Shown here: in pieces, positions 18,064 through 28,974 of the stretch
Layout: each line of letters begins with the position of its first letter
Position numbering within the stretch: position 1 is the first letter of the stretch
Assembly: GCF_014235765.1 (NCBI RefSeq)
Contig: NZ_JACMYH010000001.1
Coordinates: 744,001 to 808,000 of the forward strand
DNA length: 64,000 nucleotides
Direction: 5' to 3'
Source: Pseudomonas baltica
Lineage (GTDB): Bacteria; Pseudomonadota; Gammaproteobacteria; Pseudomonadales; Pseudomonadaceae
Notes under the pieces: generated by a model
Told to the model about the DNA's origin: nothing
Seen by the model: the letters and a program-made list of their open reading frames with translations, nothing else
Database searches by the model: none
Translations under genes and position numbers: made by a program

Positions 18064-19335
18064 CTAGGCGTCGCCCAGTTGCACGGCAAAAAAACACCCA
18101 TGGGGCTCGCGACTGCTCAGGCTCACGTGCCAGCCCTGGTTGACACAGATGCGCTGCACCAGGGACAAGCCCAGGCCCAGGCCCTCGCCGCGCTGCTCGT
18201 CCCCGCGCACGAATGGCTGAAACATGGCGTTGCGCTTTTCCTCTGGAATGCCGATACCGCTGTCCTCCACGTGGAACCCGGTTTCGGTCAGGGTCAGGCG
18301 CACGAACCCGGTGTCGGTGTAGTGCCATGCGTTGCGCAGCAGGTTGCCCATTACCGAATGCAGGAATGCATGGTTGTAGACCTCGCTCGAATGGTTGTCG
18401 GCCACATAGATGAATTCAAGGCCCTTGGCCTCTATCTGGCGCCCCCAGATCTCGACCAGTTCGTCGGCGGTCCGGCGCAAGGTGGCAGAAGGATTGCCAT
18501 GGCTAGCCGCATCGCGGTCGCGTGCCAGCAACAGGAACGTTTCAACCAGTTGGCTCATGCCGTCGGTGGCCCGTGCAATCCGCGCCACTTGACGGTGCGA
18601 GCGCTCATCCAGTTCGGTGGCCAGCAGCAGGTCGCAGGAACTGGCGAGAATCATCAACGGCGTGCGCAATTCGTGGCTCACGTCGCTGGTGAACATCTGC
18701 TCGCGATTGAGCGCCGCGCGCAGCTTGCTCAGCGTTTCATCGAAGGAGCGCGCCAGTTCGCCGACTTCATCGTCGGTGTAATCGGGCGACAGCGGCGGAG
18801 CCAGGCCGAGCATCTTGTCGCGATGGCGCACCTGCCGGGCCAGCCGCACGACCGGCGCCATCACCCGGCGGGCCAGGAGTCCGCCCAGCATGATCGCCAG
18901 GGCGATGCTCAGCAGAAAGCCAGCGCCTACCACGATGAACAGCACATTGGCACGCTGTTCCATACCCTCCTGGTCACGCAGCAATACGTACTGGCGATTG
19001 TCGACGCGGGCGACCATGGCGTAGTAGGTGCGCGGCCCGAGCGTGAGCTTCTGGAAACCGATCGGCAGGGTCTTGAGCTCGTTGGGCATGCTCAGGTCGC
19101 CGTTGCCACCCTCGATGTAGAACAGCTCGTCTTTCTCGGGGCGGTGGCGCCAATCGTCCGCATTGTCGACCAACAGCAGGCGATGCATGTTGCCGCTCAA
19201 ACTCATGGTCGTCAGCTTGCGCTCCACCAGATGCACGGTAGCCACGATACCCACAGCGAATACGCCGGCGACGAAAGCGCTCATCAAGGCAAACACGATG
19301 ACGATCCGTCGACTCAGACTCTGCTTGAACTCCAT
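18064..19335 (-). CDS. Membrane sensor histidine kinase without adjacent regulator
   Basis: This 423-residue kinase has membrane helix 1 at about residues 11-34, a periplasmic sensor region 35-128, helix 2 at 129-153, then HAMP to about 205. HisKA follows with the phospho-accepting histidine H221 in SDVSHELRTP, then HATPase with N box NLLRNAWHYT (331-340), G1 DSGIGIP (358-364) and G2 GEGLGLGLSLV (384-394). All catalytic motifs are intact. The ATG at 19335 is preferred over the open upstream frame, because MEFKQSLSRRIVIVF begins helix 1. No response regulator is next to it on either side, which is unusual for this kinase type. The signal is unknown. Confidence 0.92.
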   Translation of the reverse strand: MEFKQSLSRRIVIVFALMSAFVAGVFAVGIVATVHLVERKLTTMSLSGNMHRLLLVDNADDWRHRPEKDELFYIEGGNGDLSMPNELKTLPIGFQKLTLGPRTYYAMVARVDNRQYVLLRDQEGMEQRANVLFIVVGAGFLLSIALAIMLGGLLARRVMAPVVRLARQVRHRDKMLGLAPPLSPDYTDDEVGELARSFDETLSKLRAALNREQMFTSDVSHELRTPLMILASSCDLLLATELDERSHRQVARIARATDGMSQLVETFLLLARDRDAASHGNPSATLRRTADELVEIWGRQIEAKGLEFIYVADNHSSEVYNHAFLHSVMGNLLRNAWHYTDTGFVRLTLTETGFHVEDSGIGIPEEKRNAMFQPFVRGDEQRGEGLGLGLSLVQRICVNQGWHVSLSSREPHGCFFAVQLGDA

Positions 19336-19542
19336 ACGGCTCCACTGGGTACTTGCACAGGACGCACCTTCTGCGCTCGGGCCGAGCATGATTATGGGAG
19401 ACGCTCGAACAATCAAGCCTTGCCGGGGCTTTCGTGGGCCTGAGCAAGGGCAAGGCGCTGAGCTGCGGATTGCAAACACCGCGCGACAGGATCCATGTGC
19501 GGTGAAGCAGGCCGGAATGCGTGACTTGCAGGTCATAAATAA

Positions 19543-19576
19543 AATATGTAGTGCTGATAAGAAAGCACTACATATT
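19543..19576. promoter_or_regulatory. Perfect 13-base inverted repeat
   Basis: Arms AATATGTAGTGCT (19543-19555) and AGCACTACATATT (19564-19576) pair perfectly around an 8-base spacer. It could be an operator or a factor-dependent hairpin. The right arm is repeated nearly exactly in the second dyad 185 bases downstream. Confidence 0.7.
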
Positions 19577-19732
19577 CATTGACGCGACTCGTTGTGACTT
19601 GCATGATGAGGCCGTCTCCCTGATCGGGAACAGAGCAGAGGCGAAACCAGTCCTGCTCGATGAGCCATCGAGTCACTCCGATGTGATCCGCGTACCCCGC
19701 GGGTAGGTGCAACCTGAACGCCATGGCTTTCA

Positions 19733-19761
19733 TGTAGTGATGGTTTCAAGCACTACACATC
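19733..19761. promoter_or_regulatory. Second, related inverted repeat
   Basis: Arms TGTAGTG (19733-19739) and CACTACA (19751-19757) surround an 11-base spacer. The sequence AAGCACTACACAT at its right end matches 12 of 13 bases of the first dyad, so both may bind the same protein or mark the ends of a small element. It lies about 110 bases upstream of the 109-residue gene. Confidence 0.55.
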
Positions 19762-19868
19762 GAGCTCGAGCCAGTACTGACCTAGACGGACAACACGTGA
19801 AGCGTATCTGCCGACCCGTGTTGGGGACCACAACCTGACAGATCACACAGAGCTCAAGGAGCATACAC

Positions 19869-20198
19869 ATGAACCTGAACCAGCAGCCCACCGTTGACCA
19901 GCTCGCCCGCATTCTGGCAGCCGGCCGTGACAGCCTCGACGACCACATTCTTTGGGTCTGCCAGCGGGGCGATGTACATATCGACGCCCTCGCCAATGAC
20001 GCCGACGGCGAGGATTTCGAGCGCAGCCATCCCGAACTGCGCGCGCGCATGCCGATCTACCGCCGCGGCAAGGGCTACGTCGGCAAGAAAGCGGCGGCCG
20101 ATCGGCAGTTCGTCAACGATGTGTTCCAGACCCTCAATCGCGAGTGGACCCTGGGCCAGGGACAGGGCCAGGTACGTCGGATTGCCAGCTATTGCTGA
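19869..20198 (+). CDS. Conserved hypothetical protein, 109 residues
   Basis: A soluble protein starts MNLNQQPTVDQLARILAAGRDSLDDHILWVCQRGDVHIDAL and has a basic middle (PIYRRGKGYVGKKAAADRQFVNDVF) and the ending QVRRIASYC. There is no signal peptide or membrane helix. An AAGGAG Shine-Dalgarno at 19856-19861 with good spacing supports both reality and the start. I do not recognise the family. It stands alone: kinase gene divergent, REP pairs and mltA downstream. Two related dyads upstream suggest it may be tightly regulated. Confidence 0.75.
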   Translation: MNLNQQPTVDQLARILAAGRDSLDDHILWVCQRGDVHIDALANDADGEDFERSHPELRARMPIYRRGKGYVGKKAAADRQFVNDVFQTLNREWTLGQGQGQVRRIASYC

Positions 20199-20210
20199 TG
20201 CAGGTGGACA

Positions 20211-20397
20211 AGCGCATCAAGCCGGACGCGGCTCGCGCCGCTGCTACAGGAGATGAGGTTCTGTAGCAGCGGCGCAAGCCGCGTCGGCGGCAACACAGTA
20301 AGCCTGTACAACCGCATCAAGCCAGACGCGGCTTGCACCGCTGCTACAGGGGATGGTGTCATTCTTTAGCAGCGGCGCGAGCCGCGTCGGCGGCCAC
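20211..20397. repeat. Two inverted pairs of GTAG-class REPs
   Basis: Four REP copies alternate in orientation: CTAC at 20244, GTAG at 20263, CTAC at 20344 and a mutated TTAG at 20366. The third copy has an A in the stem loop region (TTGCACCGC) and the fourth carries GCGA in the loop. The pairs fill most of the space between the 109-residue gene and mltA. Confidence 0.87.
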
Positions 20398-20476
20398 CGC
20401 TGCATACCTGTTCGCCGCATGGATTTGACGTTGGGGGTGGGTTTATCCAAAGTAGCCGCCTCTTCTCGCTATCAGG

Positions 20477-21640
20477 ATGCGTTGCGTGACCCATTTCCGT
20501 TTCCCCTGGCGACGCCTGCTCATCGGCGTCGTGCCGGCGCTGGCGCTGTTGTCCGCCTGCGACAACGACAACAAGCCCGTGCCACCCACACAACCCGTCG
20601 CCACCTACGCACCGGCCACCTGGGATGATTTGCCCAAGGTCAGCGACAGCGACCTGCAGGCCGGCTTCACTGCCTGGCGCTCGGCTTGCCAGCGGCTGGC
20701 CAAGGATGCGATCTGGGGCGCCACCTGCGCCTCGGCGCAAGCGGTGGACACTGCTCCCACCGCGATCCGCACCTTCCTTCAGGCACAACTGCAGGTCTAC
20801 GGCCTGCGCTCTGCGGAAAAAGGCGAACACGGCCTGATCACTGGCTACTACGAGCCTGTCTATCCCGGCAGCCTCAAGGCCGACGCAGGGCATCCGGTAC
20901 CTGTCTACGGCGTACCGGCAGACATGATCAGCGTGCAGTTGGACAGCCTTTACCCCGAACTCAAAGGCAAGCGCCTGCGCGGGCGGCTCGACGGCCAGGT
21001 GCTGCGTCCCTATGACGACGCGGCCACCATCCAGCGTCAGGGCATCGACAACGCGCCCGTGGTGGCGTGGATGCGCGACCCCATGGACCTGCAGTTCCTG
21101 CAGATTCAAGGTTCGGGGCGCCTGCAGCTGGACAACGGTCGGCAACTGCGCGTCGGCTACGCTGACCAGAACGGCCACCCCTACCGCCCGGTCGGCCGCT
21201 GGCTGGTGGACCAGGGCCTGCTGAAGAAAGAAGAAGTGAGCATGGGCCGCATCCGAGACTGGGCCGTGGCCAACCCCCAGCGCGTACCGGAACTGCTCGC
21301 CAGCAATCCGAGCTACGTGTTCTTCAGCCTTCGGCCGGACAGCAACGAAGGGCCGCGTGGCTCGCTCAACGTGCCCCTTACCGCAGGCTACAGCGTGGCG
21401 ATCGATCGCAAGGTGATCCCGTTGGGTAGCCTGTTATGGCTCTCGACCACGCGCCCGGACGGCACCCCGGTCGTTCGCCCAGTGGCCGCGCAGGACACCG
21501 GTGGCGCCATTGCCGGCGAAGTGCGTGCCGATCTGTTCTGGGGGACGGGAGCAGAAGCCGGCGAGCTGGCCGGCAACATGAAGCAGGAAGGTCAGGTGTG
21601 GTTGCTCTGGCCCAAAGGGGCCGCATTGCCAACCCCCTGA
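20477..21640 (+). CDS. mltA: Membrane-bound lytic murein transglycosylase A
   Basis: This 387-residue lipoprotein has the lipobox LALLSAC, so it is anchored in the outer membrane facing the periplasm. MltA and 3D domains are recognisable: LITGYYEPVYPGS, PYDDAATIQRQGIDNAPVVAWM, FLQIQGSGRLQL, and the C-terminal 3D (three-aspartate) region IPLGSLLWLSTTR...AAQDTGGAIAGEVRADLFWGTG. It cleaves the glycan strands of peptidoglycan, leaving 1,6-anhydromuramic ends. The start is 20477 with AGG just upstream. Confidence 0.95.
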   Translation: MRCVTHFRFPWRRLLIGVVPALALLSACDNDNKPVPPTQPVATYAPATWDDLPKVSDSDLQAGFTAWRSACQRLAKDAIWGATCASAQAVDTAPTAIRTFLQAQLQVYGLRSAEKGEHGLITGYYEPVYPGSLKADAGHPVPVYGVPADMISVQLDSLYPELKGKRLRGRLDGQVLRPYDDAATIQRQGIDNAPVVAWMRDPMDLQFLQIQGSGRLQLDNGRQLRVGYADQNGHPYRPVGRWLVDQGLLKKEEVSMGRIRDWAVANPQRVPELLASNPSYVFFSLRPDSNEGPRGSLNVPLTAGYSVAIDRKVIPLGSLLWLSTTRPDGTPVVRPVAAQDTGGAIAGEVRADLFWGTGAEAGELAGNMKQEGQVWLLWPKGAALPTP

Positions 21641-21682
21641 AGCAGACGGCGAATGCCTACAAACAAAATGCCTGCAAACAAA

Positions 21683-21714
21683 CAGGGCACCTGACCTTCA
21701 GGCCAGGCGCCCTG
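21683..21714 (-). terminator. Rho-independent terminator of the receiver/Che-like operon
   Basis: On the minus strand the arms CAGGGCGCCTG and CAGGTGCCCTG (10 of 11 paired) form a strong hairpin, followed by TTTGTTTGC. It begins 6 bases after the stop of the single-domain receiver gene. It could also end mltA transcription from the other side. Confidence 0.75.
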
Positions 21715-21719
21715 CTCGT

Positions 21720-22097
21720 TCAGGCCAGCAGTTCCTGGATCTGCTCGTGCAGCGTATCCAGGTCGAACGGCTTGGCCAGGATCGGTGCCTTGCGCGCGAT
21801 CGGGCTGTTGGTTTCGAGGATTTCCGCCGGATAGCCACTGATGAATATCACCTTCAGGTCGGGCCGCAGCAATACGGCGGGCTCGGCGATCTTCACCCCG
21901 GAAATGCCACCGGGCAGACGATAGTCGGTGACCATCAGGTCCAGGTGCGGCTTGGTCGACAGAATTTCCAGTGCCTGCTCGCCATTCTCGGCTTTCAGGA
22001 CGCGATAGCCCAGGCCGGACAAGTAGTCTGCCAGGACCATCAATATCAACGGTTCGTCCTCTACGATGAGAACGACATCTTGTGCATCTTCACTCAT
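21720..22097 (-). CDS. Single-domain response regulator (receiver only)
   Basis: This 125-residue protein is one receiver domain and nothing else. It has the acidic pair in IVEDEP, the phospho-acceptor D58 in MVTDYRLPGG, the T/S position replaced by the ISGYP segment, and the conserved lysine in AKPFDLDTL. It is last of five genes on this strand (kinase, CheR, CheB, receiver-kinase, receiver). It would be a phosphate shuttle or a protein-interaction output. The LKVIFISGY...KPF pattern also occurs in the divergent receiver at 28536, so the two may be paralogues fed by the same kinase. Confidence 0.9.
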   Translation of the reverse strand: MSEDAQDVVLIVEDEPLILMVLADYLSGLGYRVLKAENGEQALEILSTKPHLDLMVTDYRLPGGISGVKIAEPAVLLRPDLKVIFISGYPAEILETNSPIARKAPILAKPFDLDTLHEQIQELLA

Positions 22098-22178
22098 GGG
22101 GAAGCCTATGTACTTATATGTTTCGCTGCCATTACGACCATGACCTGCGACAGAGGTTGCGTGTGAGTGCGCTTATTC

Positions 22179-23360
22179 CTAAAGCGGCAGGCTGACCCGG
22201 AACGTCGCGCCGTCGCCCAGGGCGCTGTCGACTTCGATGCGCCCGCCGTGGGCCGCCACGATCTGCTCGGAAATGAACAGGCCCAGGCCCAGGCCCGCTA
22301 CCACGTTGCTGCCCGACACCCGCTCGAATTGCTGAAAGATGCGCAGCTGGTTTTCCTTGCTGATACCGATGCCATGGTCCCGCACTTCCACGCGCGCCCA
22401 GCCGTTGTGCCCGTACACCGTGACCTCCACCGGCCCCTTGCCACCGTAGCGCAAGGCATTGGAGATCAGGTTGCTGACCACTTGCTCGATGCGGAACTCG
22501 TCCCAGATGCCCAGCACCGGCTCATCCGCACGCAGGCTGATGGTGCAGTCGGCGGCAGCCACCTGAGGCGCAAAACTGTCGACCAGATTGCGCACCAGTT
22601 GCGCCAGATCGAACTGGGCAGGACGGATGGACAGCTTGCCGGTGCGGATGCGCGACACATCGAGCATGTCCTCGATCAAGCGGATCAGGCTCTTTATCTG
22701 GCGCTCGTCGCGTTCGACCATGGCGCGCATCTTGTCGAGGGTGAAGGCATCGGCGTTATCGCGCGCCAGGTGCAGTTTGCGCAGTTGCGTTTCCAGGATC
22801 AGCCCATTGAGCGGAGTGCGCACTTCGTGGGAAACGATCGACATGAAGTCGTCGCGCATGCGCACGGCATGCTCCAGTTCGCTCTGGGTCACTTGCAGGC
22901 GCTTGAGCAGCACCTCCTGTTCCTGACGCGAGCGCTCCAGCGCATCGAGCTGTTCCTTGAGGGTCTTGCGCTGGCGGTACAGGTCGACGAACACGCTGAC
23001 CTTGCTCTTCACCGCCTGCATGTCCAGCGGCTTGTGGAGGAAATCCACGGCGCCGCTTTCGTAGCCCTTGAAGGCATAGTTGAGCTCGCGCCCGGCGGCG
23101 CTGACGAACACGATCGGAATGTTCTTGGTCTTCTCGGTGCTGCGCATGAGCTCGGCCAGCTCGAAGCCGTTCATGCACGGCATCTGCACATCGAGAATGG
23201 CCATGGCGAATTCGTGCTGCAACAGCAGCGACAAAGCTTCGTCGGCCGAGAGTGCCTTGTGCACCTCGCGGCCGGGGCTGGCGATCAACGCCTCCAGGGC
23301 CAGCAGGTTCTCCGGCAGGTCATCGACGATCAACAGTTTTGCTTGGACGTTGCTTAGCAT
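22179..23360 (-). CDS. Receiver-histidine kinase fusion
   Basis: This 393-residue cytoplasmic protein has an N-terminal receiver domain (residues 6-120, acceptor D57 in ILDVQMPCMNG, lysine in HKPLD). A coiled coil (about 125-168) leads to a HisKA domain with H178 in SIVSHEVRTPLNG and a HATPase domain with NLISNALRYGG, DHGIGIS and AGLGLGLFIS. With the receiver ahead of the kinase, its own autophosphorylation is probably controlled by phosphate arriving from another protein. It follows cheB with a small overlap (cheB ends at 23354, this starts at 23360). No sensor or membrane part. Confidence 0.92.
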   Translation of the reverse strand: MLSNVQAKLLIVDDLPENLLALEALIASPGREVHKALSADEALSLLLQHEFAMAILDVQMPCMNGFELAELMRSTEKTKNIPIVFVSAAGRELNYAFKGYESGAVDFLHKPLDMQAVKSKVSVFVDLYRQRKTLKEQLDALERSRQEQEVLLKRLQVTQSELEHAVRMRDDFMSIVSHEVRTPLNGLILETQLRKLHLARDNADAFTLDKMRAMVERDERQIKSLIRLIEDMLDVSRIRTGKLSIRPAQFDLAQLVRNLVDSFAPQVAAADCTISLRADEPVLGIWDEFRIEQVVSNLISNALRYGGKGPVEVTVYGHNGWARVEVRDHGIGISKENQLRIFQQFERVSGSNVVAGLGLGLFISEQIVAAHGGRIEVDSALGDGATFRVSLPL

Positions 23361-23929
23361 GTGCTTCGTTCCAGCTCGGCAAGCAGACAGCCAATGCCGT
23401 GGAGTGAAAGAATGTGATCAGGCGCCTGCAGGCGGATGGCCGCCTGCGGCATGACCGCGACCCGCGCCTCGGCGGGGTCCTGGACGATGGTCAAGCCACC
23501 TTTGTGTTTGATGCTGGCCAGACCTCGCGCGCCGTCTTCGTTGGCCCCCGTAAACAATACCCCGATCAACCCGCTGCCATAGGCATCGGCGGCCGAATCG
23601 AAGAGAAAGTCTATGGCTGGACGCGAATAGTGCACCCGCTCCTCCTGGCTCAACGACAGGCTGAAATCGCGCTCGACCGACAGGTGATAACTGGGGCCGG
23701 CAAAGTAGAACATACCGGGTTCGATGGGCTCCTTGTCACGCGCCTGGCGCACCGGCCGGTTCAAGCGCCTTTCGAACACTTCCGCCAACTGGCTGTGACG
23801 CTCGTCCGGCAGGTGCAGCACGGTCAGCACCGGCAGCTTGAAATCCATCGGCAACTGCCCGTACACCCCCAGCAGTGCCTCGACGCCACCGGCCGATGCG
23901 CCCACCACCACCGCTTGGAAACGACTCAT
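23354..23929 (-). CDS. CheB-type methylesterase domain without receiver
   Basis: This 191-residue protein is only the catalytic methylesterase half of CheB. The triad is visible: S12 in GASAGG, H39 in VLHLPDERHS, and D132 in FTGANEDGARG. The usual N-terminal receiver domain is missing, so activity must be controlled otherwise. CheB normally removes methyl groups, or deamidates glutamines, on chemoreceptors, but no chemoreceptor gene is in view. Its ATG overlaps the cheR stop by 4 bases (23926-23929) and its end overlaps the next gene, so the block is translated as a unit. Confidence 0.92.
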   Translation of the reverse strand: MSRFQAVVVGASAGGVEALLGVYGQLPMDFKLPVLTVLHLPDERHSQLAEVFERRLNRPVRQARDKEPIEPGMFYFAGPSYHLSVERDFSLSLSQEERVHYSRPAIDFLFDSAADAYGSGLIGVLFTGANEDGARGLASIKHKGGLTIVQDPAEARVAVMPQAAIRLQAPDHILSLHGIGCLLAELERSTC

Positions 23930-24779
23930 GACTTGCGATAGATCCGTTCGGGGCGCGTCAGGGTTTCGAAGCGCGAACTGTAGGCCGAGAAATCCAGGGT
24001 TTCCTTGCTGCCGAGCATGAGAAAGCCGCGATGGCTCAGGGATTCGTGGAACAGCCCGAAGGCGCGGTCCTGCAGGCCTTTGTTGAAATAGATGAGCACA
24101 TTGCGGCAGGACACCAACTGGGTCTCGGAGAACACGCTGTCGGTGGCCAGGCTGTGGTCGGCGAAGGTCACGTTCTCGCGCAGGCTGCTGTCGAAGATGG
24201 CGTTGCCGTAGGCCGCGGTGTAGTAGTCGGCGAACGAGCGGGTGCCACCGGCGCGCTGGTAGCTCTGGGTATAGGCGCGCACGCTCTCCATGGAGTAGAT
24301 GCCTTGCTTGGCCTTTTCCAGGGAGGTCGGGTTGATATCGGTGGCATAGATGATGGTGCGGTCGAGCAGACCTTCCTCGCGCAGCAGAATGGCCATGGAG
24401 TAGACCTCTTCGCCGGTGCTGCACCCGGCGATCCAGACCTTGAGCGATGGGTAGGTCTTGAGCAGCGGCACCACCTCACGGCGCAGCGCCAGGAAGTGCT
24501 CGGGGTCACGGAACATCTCGCTTACCGGAATCGTCAGGTACTGCAGCAGCTCCATGAACGCCGTAGGCTCGTGCAGCACCCGAGCCTGCAACGACGAGAC
24601 GCTGCTGCACTCCATCTGGCGCAGCGCGTGCAGGATGCGACGCTTCACCGACGCGCCCGAGTAATCGCGGAAATCGTAGCTGTAGGTGAGGTAGATCGCC
24701 TCGATCAGCAAACGGATCTCGATATCGATATTGCGCTCGGCAGCCGGCTGGGAGGGCTTGCCGGCCAGGGAATCACTCA

Positions 24780-24780
<1 letters not shown>
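23926..24780 (-). CDS. CheR-type protein-glutamate methyltransferase
   Basis: This 284-residue protein has the CheR N-terminal helical domain (about residues 18-90) and the SAM-binding domain: WIAGCSTGEEVYSMAILL (116-133), the acidic residue in YATDINPTSLEKAK, the FADHSLATDSVFSETQLVSCRNVLIYF segment and FLMLGSKETL. The beta-subdomain seen in receptor-pentapeptide-independent CheR proteins could not be judged. The GTG at 24780 is preferred as start: it overlaps the upstream kinase stop by one base and has GGAG eight bases ahead. The longer frame to 24807 would overlap the kinase. The substrate, in the absence of chemoreceptors, is unknown. Confidence 0.9.
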
Positions 24781-28265
<3,485 letters not shown>

Positions 28266-28535
28266 GTCCTTGGGCCCGGATCCTGTATTCGAGGTCGGGG
28301 ATTTTGCCGCAATTCAGTCAATTTGTTAGGTTTTTTCCTCATGCTTCGTAAGAATTTTCACATCTAAACGTGGGAATGGTCTCGTTTAATGCCTCCACAA
28401 GCATGGCCTGACCCCGACCCATGCTTTATGATTGGCGCCCTGCTTCCCGGGTGCTCGTTGCCCTCGGGGCGTAACGTTATCTGCGACATGACGGCTCGGC
28501 GCCGTCTGCGCCCTTTGCCGACCAGGATCCGAACG
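28266..28535. promoter_or_regulatory. Divergent promoter region of the hybrid kinase and lone receiver
   Basis: These 270 bases separate two divergent signalling genes. An AT-rich stretch near 28310-28375 (TCAATTTGTTAGG, AAGAATTTTCACATC) is the likely promoter zone for one or both. I could not define a -10/-35 pair with confidence. Confidence 0.4.
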
Positions 28536-28898
28536 ATGTCCGATACCGCCAAAACCATTCTTGTCGTCGAAGACGATGCGATCGTCCGCATGCTGATCGT
28601 GGACGTGCTGGAGGAATTCGAGTTCAAGGTACTGGAAGCCGAGGACGGTCCTCAGGCGCTGACCTTCCTCAACGATTCGGCCAAGACCATCGACCTGATG
28701 ATGACCGACATGGGCCTGCCCGGCATGGACGGCAAGGAGTTGGCCGTCGAGGCGCGCGCCTTGCGTCCCGAACTGCCGGTGCTGTTCGCCAGCGGCTACG
28801 CCGAAGCGCTGGACGTTCCGGCGGGCATGGCCATGATCGGCAAGCCGTTCTCCATCGACCAGTTGCGCGACAAGGTCAAGAGCATGCTGGCGGCCTGA
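28536..28898 (+). CDS. Single-domain response regulator (receiver only)
   Basis: This 120-residue receiver begins MSDTAKTILVVEDDAIVRML. It has acceptor D58 in MMTDMGLPGMDG, LFASGYAEAL at the switch position and the lysine in GKPFSIDQL. It lacks any output domain. It is divergent from the hybrid kinase and resembles the receiver at the far end of that operon, so both are likely targets of the kinase. The ATG at 28536 is supported by AGGA upstream; the frame is open further upstream but not family-like. The PVLFASGYA pattern is common among receivers partnered with hybrid kinases. Confidence 0.9.
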   Translation: MSDTAKTILVVEDDAIVRMLIVDVLEEFEFKVLEAEDGPQALTFLNDSAKTIDLMMTDMGLPGMDGKELAVEARALRPELPVLFASGYAEALDVPAGMAMIGKPFSIDQLRDKVKSMLAA

Positions 28899-28974
28899 AG
28901 CCGCGCCTGCCGCTACACCCCGGCGCGTAATCATGGCCTAATGCGCGCCCGGTTTTTGCCCCCGAGTCTGCCCC

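Larger units (their letters stand above)
19336..19868. other. 533-base region without a supported gene, two related dyads
   Basis: The region lies upstream of the sensor kinase (minus) and the 109-residue gene (plus), so it should hold both promoters. It contains two hairpin-forming sequences sharing AAGCACTACA(T/C)AT, listed separately. A 66-residue frame on the minus strand (19533-19733) exists but its end is encoded by one dyad and its start by the other; I do not call it a gene. No RNA gene recognised. Confidence 0.5.

Noticed and set aside
17802..18143. 113-codon plus-strand frame with CPAC motif
   Set aside because: No ribosome-binding site, runs into the antisense of the kinase 3' end, and the sequence is better explained as leader or intergenic DNA.
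19533..19733. 66-codon minus-strand frame
   Set aside because: Its last codons are the first dyad and its start codon overlaps the second; no ribosome-binding site. Kept as non-coding with doubt.
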